Part shown: positions 50,511 through 60,421 of the stretch, piece after piece
Layout: the number at the start of each line of letters is the position of its first letter
Position numbering within the stretch: position 1 is the first letter of the stretch
NCBI GenBank assembly: GCA_035570055.1
Contig: DATMLM010000058.1
Location: 1 to 64,000, forward strand
From: DASRDS01 sp035570055
Lineage (GTDB): Bacteria > Gemmatimonadota > Gemmatimonadetes > Gemmatimonadales > Gemmatimonadaceae
Length of the DNA: 64,000 bases
Reading direction: 5' to 3'
Program-made: the position numbers and the translations under genes
The notes under the pieces: generated by a model
The model's database searches: none
Seen by the model: the letters and a program-made list of their open reading frames with translations, nothing else
What the model was told of the DNA's origin: nothing

Positions 50511-51845
50511 GTGACACACGTCGGTATTGTCGGCGGCGGCATGCTCGGACTGGGACTCGCGCGTCGGCTCAAACACGCCGGTTGCGAGGTCACGGTCATC
50601 GAGGGCGCCCCTCGGATCGGCGGCCTGGCGAGCGCGCAGCAGCTCGGGCCCATCACGTGGGATCGCTTTTACCATGTGACGCTATTGTCCGATTCCACGC
50701 TGCGCGAGCTGCTGGGGGAGTTGGGACTCGCCGACTCGATCCAGTGGCGGACGACGCGGACCGGGTTCTTCACGGACGGGCATCTCTATCCGTTCAACAA
50801 CGCCATCGACTTCCTGCGATTCCCGCCGCTCAATCTGATCGACAAGGTACGGCTCGGTCTCACGATCATGACCGCCTCCCGGATCACCGATGGCGAGCCG
50901 TTGGAACGCGAGCTGGCAGTCGATTGGCTCACGCGTTTGTCAGGGAGCCGGACGGTCGAGCGCATCTGGCTGCCGCTGCTCAAGGCCAAGCTCGGGGCGA
51001 ATGCGACGCAGGCGAGCGCGTCGTTTATCTGGGCGATCATCGCGCGCATGTACGCGGCTCGTCGCTCGGGGCTGAAAGAAGAGCGGTTCGGGTACGTGCA
51101 GGGTGGCTACGACGCCGTGCTCGCGCGCCTCGAGCACTATCTCACCCAAAAAGGCGTCGAGCTCGTCACGGGACAGCCGGTCGAGAACGTTGAAAGCGAT
51201 AGCGATGGTGCGACCGTCCGATTCGGCAACGGGACGACGCGGCGATTTGACGCGGTCGTCATGACGGTGCCCTGCCCGCGCGTGAGCGCGCTCTGTCCGC
51301 AGCTGACCGATAGCGAGCGGGAGCGACTCAACCGGGTCGTCTATCAGGGCATCGTGTGCCCGTCGTTGCTCCTCGACCGGCCTCTGGCTCCCTATTACGT
51401 CACGAACATCACGGACGACTGGGTGCCGTTTACCGCGGTCATCGAGATGACGGCGCTCGTGGATCCCGCCACGTTCGGCGGGAAGCATCTCGTCTACCTG
51501 CCGAGGTATCTCACCCAGACCGCGAATGACTGGGGCAAGAGCGACGAAACGATACTCGACGAGTCCGTCTCGGCGCTCGAGCGCATGTATCCGCACTTTC
51601 ATCGCGGACAGGTGCGCGCGACGCAAGTCTCGCGGGTGCGCAATGTCCTCGCGGTGACCACGCGCGACTACAGCGCGAAGTGTCTGCCGCCGCTCAGGAC
51701 CTCGCAGGAGCGACTCTTCGTCGTCAACTCGGCGCAGATCGCCAATGGGACCCTGAACGTGAATGAGACGCTCATGCTGGCGGATCGGCAGGCGCGGGCG
51801 CTCGTCCCGATGCTGGCGACGTCGGCTCCGGCGGTGCCGTCATGA
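50511..51845 (+). CDS. NAD(P)/FAD-dependent oxidoreductase (protoporphyrinogen-oxidase/amine-oxidase-like)
   Basis: A 444-residue flavoprotein. The FAD Rossmann fold is VGIVGGGMLGLGLARRL (residues 4-20) with the acidic end VTVIEGAPRIGGLAS. The middle has RFGYVQGGYDAVLARLEHYL and VVMTVPCPR, and the end FVVNSAQIANGTLNVNETL. Similar proteins occur widely in polysaccharide loci and are labelled as amine oxidases or UDP-galactopyranose-mutase-like; the reaction is not known. GTG 50511 begins just before the FAD motif. Its stop overlaps the deacetylase start (ATGA). Confidence 0.85.
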   Translation: MTHVGIVGGGMLGLGLARRLKHAGCEVTVIEGAPRIGGLASAQQLGPITWDRFYHVTLLSDSTLRELLGELGLADSIQWRTTRTGFFTDGHLYPFNNAIDFLRFPPLNLIDKVRLGLTIMTASRITDGEPLERELAVDWLTRLSGSRTVERIWLPLLKAKLGANATQASASFIWAIIARMYAARRSGLKEERFGYVQGGYDAVLARLEHYLTQKGVELVTGQPVENVESDSDGATVRFGNGTTRRFDAVVMTVPCPRVSALCPQLTDSERERLNRVVYQGIVCPSLLLDRPLAPYYVTNITDDWVPFTAVIEMTALVDPATFGGKHLVYLPRYLTQTANDWGKSDETILDESVSALERMYPHFHRGQVRATQVSRVRNVLAVTTRDYSAKCLPPLRTSQERLFVVNSAQIANGTLNVNETLMLADRQARALVPMLATSAPAVPS

Positions 51846-52807
51846 AGGCCAGCGTCTCGCTCGACGTCGATAATCTGTGGTCGTACATGAAGACGCACGG
51901 CGACGCCGGGTGGGAGTCGCGGCCGTCGTACTACGACGTCTTCTTTCCCGCGGCGCTCGAAGCGCTCGATGCGCTCGGCATCAAGATCACGTTCTTCATC
52001 GTCGGCATCGATGCGGCCGCGGAGGCCAATCGGACGGCATTGCGGTCCGCCGTCGATGCTGGACATGAAGTCGGGAATCACTCGCACGAGCATGAGCCCT
52101 GGTTGCATCGATATAGCCGCGAGCAGCTCACGACGGAAATCGGAACGGCCGAGGAGAATATCTTCGCGGCCACTGGACAGCGACCCGTTGGGTTTCGGGG
52201 ACCCGGATTTAGTTGGAGTCCCGATCTCCTCGAAGTGCTGCTCGATCGCGGGTACATCTACGATGCATCCACGCTTCCGACCTATCTCGGTCCCCTCGCC
52301 AGAGCCTATTACTTCTGGACCGCCAAGTTGACGCCGGAGCAGAAGGCCGAGCGTGGGGCGCTATTTGGCACTGTTCGCGACGGGCTTCGCCCTGTCGCAC
52401 CTTACAGGTGGCGCCTTCCATCCGGGCGCCACTTACTTGAAATACCTGTCACGACTATTCCGGTCATCAAGACACCGTTTCATCTCAGCTATTTGTTATA
52501 TCTGAGTCGATACTCGGAGACCATTATGATGGCTTACTTGAGAACAGCCATCTCTTCCTGTCGTCTCATGGGAGTGGAACCGAGCTTCCTGTTGCACCCG
52601 CTTGATCTCCTCGGCGGAGACCAAGCGCCGGCACTGAAGTTTTTCCCTGGCATGGACCTGAGCGGGCGAGTCAAGGCGCGGACCTTCCACCGCGTCTTGC
52701 GGGTGCTCAAAGACCATTTCGACCTGGTCAACATGAGCACCCACGCCCGCGCCATCTTGTCCCGACCCTCACTTCAAGATCGAGCGATCGACCTATGTGC
52801 GGCATAG
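51842..52807 (+). CDS. Polysaccharide deacetylase (CE4/NodB fold)
   Basis: A 321-residue CE4 protein with no signal peptide. The first motif is SLDVDNLWSY (two Asp), the metal-binding histidines are in GNHSHEHEPW, and the third motif is GFRGPGFSWS. The C-terminal part has PSFLLHPLDLLGGD, with the late catalytic His. All key residues are present, unlike in the fusion protein at 48551. It probably removes acetyl groups from a lipid-linked sugar in the cytoplasm. It overlaps its neighbours on both sides. Confidence 0.9.
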   Translation: MKASVSLDVDNLWSYMKTHGDAGWESRPSYYDVFFPAALEALDALGIKITFFIVGIDAAAEANRTALRSAVDAGHEVGNHSHEHEPWLHRYSREQLTTEIGTAEENIFAATGQRPVGFRGPGFSWSPDLLEVLLDRGYIYDASTLPTYLGPLARAYYFWTAKLTPEQKAERGALFGTVRDGLRPVAPYRWRLPSGRHLLEIPVTTIPVIKTPFHLSYLLYLSRYSETIMMAYLRTAISSCRLMGVEPSFLLHPLDLLGGDQAPALKFFPGMDLSGRVKARTFHRVLRVLKDHFDLVNMSTHARAILSRPSLQDRAIDLCAA

Positions 52808-54678
52808 TCGGGATCATACAGAAGGACGGCACGGCCGTCGAGCCGAGCCTGATCTCGGCCATGACGCACGTCATCCGGCATCGCGGGCCGGACGACGACG
52901 GAGTGTTCGTCGACGGACGTGTTGGGCTCGGCTTCAAGCGCCTCTCGATCATCGACTTGAAGACCGGGCATCAGCCGATGACGACCGGGCCGTATACGAT
53001 CGTCTTCAACGGCGAGATCTATAACTACATCGAGCTCAAGGCCGAGCTGATCAAGCTCGGGCACACGTTCAGGACGACCTCGGACACCGAGGTCATCTTG
53101 GCGATGTACGCGCAGTATGGAGCCGACTGCGTGCGGCAGCTGAACGGCATGTTCGCGTTCTTGCTCTATGACGCCGAGCGTCAACGGGTCTTGGCCGCGC
53201 GCGATCACTTTGGCATCAAGCCGCTGTACTACTGGGCCGATGAGCGGTGCATGCTGTTCGGGTCGGAGATCAAGGCGCTCCTCGCGCACCCCGACGTGCC
53301 TCGCAAAGTCGACTTCGACTCGGTGCGGGAGTATGTGACGTTTCAGTTCGTCACCGGGGATCGGACGCTATTCGATGGCGTCCGGAAGCTCGAGCCAGGG
53401 CACTTTCAGCTAACCGACCTCGCCTCCGGGACCAGTACCATCACCCGGTTCTGGGAACCCCGGTTCGTCATCGATCCGTATCACACCGAGGAGTACTTCG
53501 TCCACGAAACCAGGCGCATCATCGAGGACGCCGTGCGCTTGCAGTTGCGCTCCGATGTGCCGGTTGGCGCGTACCTCTCGGGCGGTATGGACTCGAGCAT
53601 CGTGACGCTACTGGCAGCGCCTCACGCTGGCGGGCCGCTGCATACGTTCACCGGGTCTTTCCGGGAAGGACCCGAGTTCGACGAGAGTCGCTACGCGAAG
53701 ATTGTTGCGCAGACCTGTGGCGCGACGATGCACGAGATCGTGCCGACCGAGCAGCAGTTCATCGATCTCCTGCCGCACATCATCTATCAGATGGACGAGC
53801 CCGTGGCTGGACCCGGGCTCTTTCCCCAGTTCATTGTTGCGCGCTGCGCGGCGCAACATGTGAAGGTCGTCCTGGGCGGCCAGGGTGGCGACGAGATATT
53901 TGGCGGGTATGCCCGGTATTTGGTGGCCTACTTAGAGCAGGCCATCAAGGGGGCGATTTTCGAGACGACCGAGGAGGCCGAGCATATCGTCTCGCTCAAG
54001 TCGATCATCCCGAACTTGCCGGCGTTGAGACAATACGCGCCGATGCTGCAACAATTTTGGTCGCAGGACATGTTCGAGCCCATGGATCGCCGATATTTCC
54101 GGTTGATCGATCGATCCGGTGGGGCGTTGGGCTTATTCAGTGACGATTTCCGGGCCGAGTATGAGACCGAGCATTTGTTCGCCCGGTTCCAGCGCGTGTT
54201 CAACCACCCGGACACGAAGTCGTACTACAACAAGATGACGCATTTCGACCTGGTGACGGGGCTGCCCGCCCTGCTCCACGTCGAAGACCGCGTCAGCATG
54301 GCCGCGTCGCTGGAGTCACGAGTGCCGTTGCTCGATCATCGGCTCGCCGATCTCGTGACGAGCATGCCACCGCGCACGAAATTCCGCGGGGGTGAGCTCA
54401 AATATATTCTCAAGCGCTCCGCGTCCCACGTGCTACCCCGGGCGGTCGCCGATCGAAAAGACAAGATGGGGTTCCCGGTGCCGCTGCATCTGTGGGCGAA
54501 GGGACAGGCGCGCGATTTCTTCGCCGACGTGCTGCTCTCGCCGACGACGCGCGATCGCGGATTGTTCGACGTAGCCGAAGTGGAACACCTCATGGCCAAC
54601 GAGACGGCGTTCAGTCGCCGCTTATGGGGCCTGATCAATCTCGAGCTGTGGCACAGACAGTTCATCGACTCCCACTAA
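52795..54678 (+). CDS. asnB: Asparagine synthase (glutamine-hydrolysing), exopolysaccharide-locus type
   Basis: A 627-residue amidotransferase. The N-terminal nucleophile is Cys2 (MCGIVGIIQ), the glutaminase pocket includes RHRGPDDDG and FNGEIYNYIELK, and the synthetase domain has the ATP loop YLSGGMDSSIVTLL and VLGGQGGDEIFGGYARY. In polysaccharide clusters such proteins often amidate a uronic acid, and a uronate-forming dehydrogenase is encoded next, which supports that reading over free asparagine synthesis (inference). ATG 52795 overlaps the deacetylase by 13 bases. Confidence 0.92.
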   Translation: MCGIVGIIQKDGTAVEPSLISAMTHVIRHRGPDDDGVFVDGRVGLGFKRLSIIDLKTGHQPMTTGPYTIVFNGEIYNYIELKAELIKLGHTFRTTSDTEVILAMYAQYGADCVRQLNGMFAFLLYDAERQRVLAARDHFGIKPLYYWADERCMLFGSEIKALLAHPDVPRKVDFDSVREYVTFQFVTGDRTLFDGVRKLEPGHFQLTDLASGTSTITRFWEPRFVIDPYHTEEYFVHETRRIIEDAVRLQLRSDVPVGAYLSGGMDSSIVTLLAAPHAGGPLHTFTGSFREGPEFDESRYAKIVAQTCGATMHEIVPTEQQFIDLLPHIIYQMDEPVAGPGLFPQFIVARCAAQHVKVVLGGQGGDEIFGGYARYLVAYLEQAIKGAIFETTEEAEHIVSLKSIIPNLPALRQYAPMLQQFWSQDMFEPMDRRYFRLIDRSGGALGLFSDDFRAEYETEHLFARFQRVFNHPDTKSYYNKMTHFDLVTGLPALLHVEDRVSMAASLESRVPLLDHRLADLVTSMPPRTKFRGGELKYILKRSASHVLPRAVADRKDKMGFPVPLHLWAKGQARDFFADVLLSPTTRDRGLFDVAEVEHLMANETAFSRRLWGLINLELWHRQFIDSH

Positions 54679-56427
54679 ATGCCCTTAAAACTCGATCCAT
54701 CAGGCGTGCCTGACTGGCACGTAAAGAAAATCGCGGTCGTCGGCCCCGGCATCGTCGGGATGCCGATGGCGGCACTGCTCGCGCATGCCCGGATTCGGGA
54801 AGGCAGCGATACCCCGGCGACGGTGCTCGTCGTCCAGCGCGCCTCGCCGACTTCGGGATGGAAAGTCGACGCGATCAACGCCGGCAAGTCGCCCATCGGT
54901 GGCGTCGAGCCGGATCTCGATCGCATTGTCGCCGAATCGGTCAAAGACGGGTTGCTCTCAGCCACGTCTGACTACGCTGGGGTTCGCGACGCCGACGTGA
55001 TCTTGGTGTGCGTGCAGACCGATAAAACGGGGTTTGCACCGGACTATGGACCGTTGTTCGAGGCCCTGGGGCACATCGGTGAAGAGCTCCGGCATCGGCC
55101 CGCCGGCAACATGCCGATTATCGTCTTCGAGTCGACACTCGCGCCATCGTCCATGGCCACGTTGATCAAAGACCATTTCGCGAAGTATGGGCTGATCGAA
55201 GGGCGCGACCTGTTACTCGGCAACAGCCCCAACCGGGTGATGCCGGGTCGGTTGGTCGAGCGCGTAGCGGCCAGCGACAAATTGGTCGGCGGCTTGCACC
55301 CGATCACGCCCGAGTTGGTCAAGCGACTGTATGCGCGCATCGTGACTGGCGGGACACTGTACCCGACCAACAGCATGACGGCCGAGTCGGTCAAGACCCT
55401 CGAGAACGCGTATCGCGACGTGCGGATCGCGTACTCGGCCGAAGTCGCGCGGGCGTGTGACGAGGCCAATATCGATTTCTACGCGGTGCGCGATCAGGTC
55501 AATGCCCGGCTCCATCAGGCGGACGGCGCGAGCAGTGACCCCAACGCCGTACCGAGCGGTGGCCTGTTGATTCCGACCGTGGGTGTCGGTGGGCACTGCT
55601 TGCCGAAGGACGGCATTCTCTTCTGGTGGCGCCGTATCGAGAGCGGCGCGGATACGAGCAAGAGTCTCATTCTCGAGGCACGCCGCATCAATGATGCGTC
55701 GCCGGCCGAGACCGTGCGGCTGGCCGAGCAGCGCATCGGGTCTATCGCTGGCAAGTCCGTCGCGCTGCTCGGCACGGCGTATCGGTTCAATTCCGAGGAC
55801 ACCCGAAACTCCCCGACACTGTCGCTGGCTCGGCTGCTGTTAGACCGTGGCTGCACCGTGCGGTTGCATGACCCGTACGTGAAGCCCGACGACCAGAATC
55901 TGGCGAAGTTCAAGCTGACCGATTTGTTCACGAATGACATGGCCGCCGCCGTGCGCGACGCGGATATCCTGATCATGTGCACGGGGCACCGGGATTATCT
56001 CGGCGCTGGACGAGATGCAATGCTGCGCGCGGCGCCGAAAGCGCGGGCCCTCATTGATGGGTGCAATCTGTATCGGGCGGCCGAGATCGAAGGGCGCGTG
56101 GCATATACCGGCATTGGGCGCGGCGCCAAGGCGCCGAGTGCCGCGTTCCTGGAGAGCGTGTACGCTGGATTCCGGATCATGGAGCGCGGCCTGGCCAACG
56201 AGGTGTTGGACACCGCCGAGTTTCTGAACGAGCGATATGCCTCCAACGATCCGTTCAATCGCGTGCAGTTCACCGAGGTGCAGCGGCTCGCCGGCACGTG
56301 CGTGACCGGGTGCGCCATCGCGGATCCAGGCGCCGTCAGTGTCCCGGCTGGGGTCACGCCGTTTCGGAGTACACTCGTTGAACGGGCGCTCGCTGGCGCT
56401 CGCGCACCGGAAACCATTACGCGATGA
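54679..56427 (+). CDS. Nucleotide-sugar dehydrogenase (UDP-ManNAcA/WecC type) with long C-terminal extension
   Basis: A 582-residue UDP-sugar 6-dehydrogenase. The NAD site is KIAVVGPGIVGMPMAALLA (residues 17-35). The substrate-binding region has SPNRVMPGRLV and the catalytic Cys lies in GVGGHCLPKDG (about 310). The third domain has LLGTAYRFNSEDTRNSPTL and VRLHDPYVKP, and ends near residue 475. About 110 further residues follow (from KAPSAAFLESVYAGFRIMER on) that WecC enzymes lack. It oxidises a UDP-hexose or UDP-HexNAc to the uronic acid. The gene begins directly after the asnB stop. Confidence 0.9.
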   Translation: MPLKLDPSGVPDWHVKKIAVVGPGIVGMPMAALLAHARIREGSDTPATVLVVQRASPTSGWKVDAINAGKSPIGGVEPDLDRIVAESVKDGLLSATSDYAGVRDADVILVCVQTDKTGFAPDYGPLFEALGHIGEELRHRPAGNMPIIVFESTLAPSSMATLIKDHFAKYGLIEGRDLLLGNSPNRVMPGRLVERVAASDKLVGGLHPITPELVKRLYARIVTGGTLYPTNSMTAESVKTLENAYRDVRIAYSAEVARACDEANIDFYAVRDQVNARLHQADGASSDPNAVPSGGLLIPTVGVGGHCLPKDGILFWWRRIESGADTSKSLILEARRINDASPAETVRLAEQRIGSIAGKSVALLGTAYRFNSEDTRNSPTLSLARLLLDRGCTVRLHDPYVKPDDQNLAKFKLTDLFTNDMAAAVRDADILIMCTGHRDYLGAGRDAMLRAAPKARALIDGCNLYRAAEIEGRVAYTGIGRGAKAPSAAFLESVYAGFRIMERGLANEVLDTAEFLNERYASNDPFNRVQFTEVQRLAGTCVTGCAIADPGAVSVPAGVTPFRSTLVERALAGARAPETITR

Positions 56428-58907
56428 GTGTCGCTGTCGAGCCAACAGCACCGCCACGTTCAGCTGGGGCGGTTCGTTTGGATTGGCTCGACCCGATCAA
56501 GGCGTTGGCGCTGCTCGGCATTCTCCTCAACCATTTCGTCGAGGAGTTCGGCCCCGGGCCGTGGTTCACGAATCCCACGGCCGCGTGGCCGGCGTTGTCG
56601 ACGCGCGTGGCGACGGTCCTCCCGCATGGCTCCGGGCCCCTGTGGGGAGCCGTGCGTATGCTCGGCTGGCTCGGCGACGCGGCGCCCGGTGTGTTCATCT
56701 TTGCCAGTGGTGTCGGCCTCACGCTCTCGGCGCTGCGCAACGGGATGGACACCAAGGCGTTCTATCGCCGGCGCCTGCTGCGGCTCTATCCGTTGTACAT
56801 CGCCATGCACGTGGTCATCCTGGGCGGCGCGCTGTTCGTGCCCGGCAACACGCTGTCGTTTGGCTCGCCGAGCACGTTGCTGAGTCTCGCGGGGCTCAGG
56901 TTCACGCGGGGGCTCTTTTTTTATATCTCGCCCTCGTGGTGGTTCGTTTGGCTGATCCTGCAGATCTATATCGTCTATCCCATCTTGTTCCGCGGGCTGG
57001 AGCGACTGGGGCCGATGCGATTCTTCGTGGGCGCGTTGGCGTTCACGATCGTCTCGCGCGGCATTGGGCTGGCGCTGCCTCCTGTCAGATATGATTGGCT
57101 CACCGGCATGTTCTTTGGCAGCCGGTTGGCCGAGTTTGCGGCCGGCATGGTTGCGGCATGGTGGCTTGTGCGCTCTCCCGAACCGTCTGCCGGTCGCGTC
57201 CTGCCTTGGGCCGTTGCCTGCTACGTCCTCGGGTTCGGCGCTCAGTTCTTCTTGCCGACTGTCGTCGTCTCCAATCTCCTCATCACTTTAGGGCTGACCG
57301 GGTTGTTTTACGCGATCTGGCGCATGGCGCCAGCCGCGTGGATGACACGACTCGGTGCGGCGTCGTACGCAATTTTTCTCTTGCATCAGCCACCCCTGAA
57401 ATGGACTGCCGCATGGTTTGGCGGGGGGGCGCACTTTATCGCTGCCGCGCTGGTGTTGGTTGCCTCGTGGCCGGCAGCCGTATGGATTGAGCGCGCGGTC
57501 GCTGACATCGAGCGCGATGGAGCCTCTAGGCTGCAGCGGTTCGCCGGGCCCATCGCGTGGATCAGCGGCATTGGCATCCCGCTATTGCTCTTTGTGGTCG
57601 AGCCTCAGCTCACACCGGACGGCCGCTGGCAGCGTGCACTGTGTTGGTTCCTCGCCGTCGACGCCATCACGCTTATCTGGCTCATCCGCGCGCCGCGCAA
57701 TGCGGGAGTCCTGTCGGCCGTCCTCTACCTGTTCGTGATTCCCGCCGGGTCGGGATTTTTGGCGGCGATCCTGGGGGTTCTGATCGCGTTGGCTTCGATG
57801 GGCGGGTCACTGGTTGTCGGCGTGGCGGTGACGGTGGCGGTCGTCATCGTCGCCGAGCTGGCGGCCAAGCGATTCGCGCCGCGCGAAGTCGGTGGGTGGG
57901 GAGAGAAGCCGGCGCTCGAGATCCACCCGACGCGGGTGTTCGGTCTCATCCCGAACAAGACCACGCATCTGCGCTACAACGACTACGACTACGTCGTCCG
58001 CACGAACTCGTTCGGGCTGGCGAGCCCAGAGATCCCGGCGGCGCGCCGGAGCGCGAATACCTTCCGCGTGCTGACGATGGGCGATGCATTCACGATGCCC
58101 GAGGCGCTGCCGTACGAGCAGTCGTACCCGGCGCTGCTTCAGACGGCGCTTGCACGCTGCCTCGCGCCGCGGCCGGTCGAGGTCATCAACGCCGGCGTCA
58201 CCGGCTATGGGCCGCTGGAGGAGATCGCGCAGTTCCGCGAGCTCGGGCCGTTGTTCACGCCCGACGTCGTCGTACACGAGTTCTTCGTGAACGACTGGCA
58301 AGATATTACGATCGGCGCCGAGCAGCGGCGTCGCGGCATCGGGTTGACGCAGAGTGGCGGGTCGGTCCGCGGGATCTTCCGCGACCGATCACATTTGATC
58401 GCCAATATTCGGCGATACTATGAGGCAGGCGTGGCGGCGGTCACTCTTAAGCCGTCGCCGGATCAGACGTGGAAGCTCATGCTTCCGTATTATGCGCGCG
58501 GGCAGAACTCGCTCTACGACACGGCCAATGTCGCGCGCATGACGCGCTTCATGACCGAGTTTCGGGACGAGGCCAAGAGTGTGAACGCGCGTCTCATCGT
58601 GTTCTACACGCCCGGCGGCGTGACGGTGCTACCCGCGGATCAGATTCAGTATCTGCCCCGCTCCGGCATCCCGCTCAGCGATCCGGCGCACTACGATCTG
58701 CTGCGCCCGTATACCACGCTCAGGGGCATCACGGATTCGGTCGGTGTCAGCATGGTGGACCTCACCGGCCCACTCGAGTCCGATCCGCGACCGACGTATT
58801 ACTCGAATGCCTGGCATTGGACGCCCGAGGGACAACGCACGGCCGCGGCAACCATGCTCCAGACCCTGCGAGCCCAGCAGATCATCGACCGGGACTGCCC
58901 GTTATGA
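56424..58907 (+). CDS. OafA-type acyltransferase fused to an SGNH-like domain with altered nucleophile
   Basis: An 827-residue protein. The first 460 or so residues are an acyltransferase-3 domain with ten or more helices, starting LDWLDPIKALALLGILLNHF, whose His is the expected catalytic one. The C-terminal part resembles an SGNH hydrolase: block I is VLTMGDAFTMPEALP (about 550-564), where GDS reads GDA. Block III is VHEFFVNDWQDI and the C-terminal block is WHWTPEGQR. The missing serine implies that this domain has lost hydrolase or transfer chemistry or uses another residue. It should O-acylate the polysaccharide repeat. ATGA overlap with the dehydrogenase. Confidence 0.9.
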   Translation: MSVAVEPTAPPRSAGAVRLDWLDPIKALALLGILLNHFVEEFGPGPWFTNPTAAWPALSTRVATVLPHGSGPLWGAVRMLGWLGDAAPGVFIFASGVGLTLSALRNGMDTKAFYRRRLLRLYPLYIAMHVVILGGALFVPGNTLSFGSPSTLLSLAGLRFTRGLFFYISPSWWFVWLILQIYIVYPILFRGLERLGPMRFFVGALAFTIVSRGIGLALPPVRYDWLTGMFFGSRLAEFAAGMVAAWWLVRSPEPSAGRVLPWAVACYVLGFGAQFFLPTVVVSNLLITLGLTGLFYAIWRMAPAAWMTRLGAASYAIFLLHQPPLKWTAAWFGGGAHFIAAALVLVASWPAAVWIERAVADIERDGASRLQRFAGPIAWISGIGIPLLLFVVEPQLTPDGRWQRALCWFLAVDAITLIWLIRAPRNAGVLSAVLYLFVIPAGSGFLAAILGVLIALASMGGSLVVGVAVTVAVVIVAELAAKRFAPREVGGWGEKPALEIHPTRVFGLIPNKTTHLRYNDYDYVVRTNSFGLASPEIPAARRSANTFRVLTMGDAFTMPEALPYEQSYPALLQTALARCLAPRPVEVINAGVTGYGPLEEIAQFRELGPLFTPDVVVHEFFVNDWQDITIGAEQRRRGIGLTQSGGSVRGIFRDRSHLIANIRRYYEAGVAAVTLKPSPDQTWKLMLPYYARGQNSLYDTANVARMTRFMTEFRDEAKSVNARLIVFYTPGGVTVLPADQIQYLPRSGIPLSDPAHYDLLRPYTTLRGITDSVGVSMVDLTGPLESDPRPTYYSNAWHWTPEGQRTAAATMLQTLRAQQIIDRDCPL

Positions 58908-60421
58908 CCGGCCGTCTCACGATTCTGCGTCTCATCTTCCTCGGCGCGGTCGCCATCGCGATCTGGCTCGACATCCGTGAGCCGCGCCCGACTCGCGAGC
59001 GATCACGAGCCTTGCTGGGCGCGTGGTCCGTGTTGATGATCGCGTTCGTCGGGTTTCTGTGGGTCAATCATGTCAACTTCGCGGGTCACCTGGACCTCAT
59101 GGAAGGCGCGATTCTGCAGCACGTCGCGCAGGCTGCGCATGGGCTTCCGGTTTACCCTGCACCGACACCGGCGTATGTGCCGCTCGCCTACAATCCCCTG
59201 TACTACTATCTGTGCGTGCCATTCACTTGGGTCATGGGGCTGGATCTGCCCGCGCTCAGGGTCGTTGCGATCATCGGCATGGCATTGGCTGGGTACATCA
59301 TCTATGCGGCCGTTCGGGACCGGACGCAGTCGGCGTGGTGGGGGCTGATAGCGCTCGCGTTCTACGCGACGGCGTATCGCGTCATGGACGCGTATCTGGA
59401 CACGGCGCACTCTGATTCGTGGCTCCTGGCATCGGCTTTGGCCGGGACGTATGTCATTGGACGGTCCGAGACCCGGCTCGGGCGGCTTGGCGGGGTCGTC
59501 CTGCTCACTCTTGCGTTCTGGTTCAAGCAGCACGGAGCTCTGTTCGCCATCGGCGGCGTCTTGTACCTCACGTGGCGCGAAGGGCTCGCCAAATCTTGGC
59601 CGTATTGGGTCGTGGCGATCGTGTTGGGGCCTGTGTTATACGCGATCGCACCGCTGGGGGTCGACTTTCATTTCTTCACACTCGACGTCCCTCGCAGGTG
59701 GTCCAAGGTCAACGTCGAGACGTTCGCGAGGCTGATTCGATTCGTCGCCGGTAATTATCTGCCCCTCTTTATTGCGGCGATCGTCCCGTTTACGAAAAAG
59801 CAAAAATGGACCGTCTGGCATGTGCAGTTCATCATGGCCTGCGCGACGGCGTTCATGGGGTCGCTCGACTGGGGATCATCCGATAATGTCTTTATCCCCT
59901 TCGGCGCATTTACGATTGTGCTCGGCACGTTCGGATTGGCCGAGATCCGGTCGGTCGTAGTGCAGGTGGCGGCAGTGGCGATCGCGTTCACACCGCTGAT
60001 GTACGCGCCACAGACGGTCGTCGTCTCGTCGCATTCGCACGCGGCCCTCGCGGATCTCGAGACCGCCGTGAAAACGCTGCCTGGATCGGTGTACGCGCCT
60101 GGCATTGGGCAGTTTGCCGGACCACCGATATTCTCGCCTGGCGCCCATTGGGTGGCGCTGGAGGACATGGAGCGGGGGCCGGGACACACGGCGGCCGACG
60201 AAGCGCGTGTATTAGTCTTGCTCGACCCGGTCGTGCACCCGACGGGCACACAGTACGTGTTGACGTCGCGCCCGCTGTCGGGGATGACGGTGCCGCTCTC
60301 GCTGCTCGAACCGCATTACACGCTGGCGCAGGACTACGGCGATCGGTTCATCGCGCTCACTGGAACGCCGAAGCGATACAGTCACGGATTCCCACGCTAC
60401 TTATATGAGTTCCGCCAGTAA
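58904..60421 (+). CDS. GT-C membrane glycosyltransferase (GT39-like)
   Basis: About 505 residues and around ten helices. It has a signal-anchor start (ILRLIFLGAVAIAIWL), then the first-loop acidic motif GHLDLMEGAILQHVAQ and LAYNPLYYYLCVPFTW, in the pattern of lipid-linked-sugar-dependent transferases. A C-terminal soluble part ends PRYLYEFRQ. ATG 58904 overlaps the acyltransferase stop (ATGA). The acceptor is probably the exopolysaccharide or its lipid-linked unit on the periplasmic side; a polymerase role cannot be excluded. Confidence 0.78.
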   Translation: MTGRLTILRLIFLGAVAIAIWLDIREPRPTRERSRALLGAWSVLMIAFVGFLWVNHVNFAGHLDLMEGAILQHVAQAAHGLPVYPAPTPAYVPLAYNPLYYYLCVPFTWVMGLDLPALRVVAIIGMALAGYIIYAAVRDRTQSAWWGLIALAFYATAYRVMDAYLDTAHSDSWLLASALAGTYVIGRSETRLGRLGGVVLLTLAFWFKQHGALFAIGGVLYLTWREGLAKSWPYWVVAIVLGPVLYAIAPLGVDFHFFTLDVPRRWSKVNVETFARLIRFVAGNYLPLFIAAIVPFTKKQKWTVWHVQFIMACATAFMGSLDWGSSDNVFIPFGAFTIVLGTFGLAEIRSVVVQVAAVAIAFTPLMYAPQTVVVSSHSHAALADLETAVKTLPGSVYAPGIGQFAGPPIFSPGAHWVALEDMERGPGHTAADEARVLVLLDPVVHPTGTQYVLTSRPLSGMTVPLSLLEPHYTLAQDYGDRFIALTGTPKRYSHGFPRYLYEFRQ

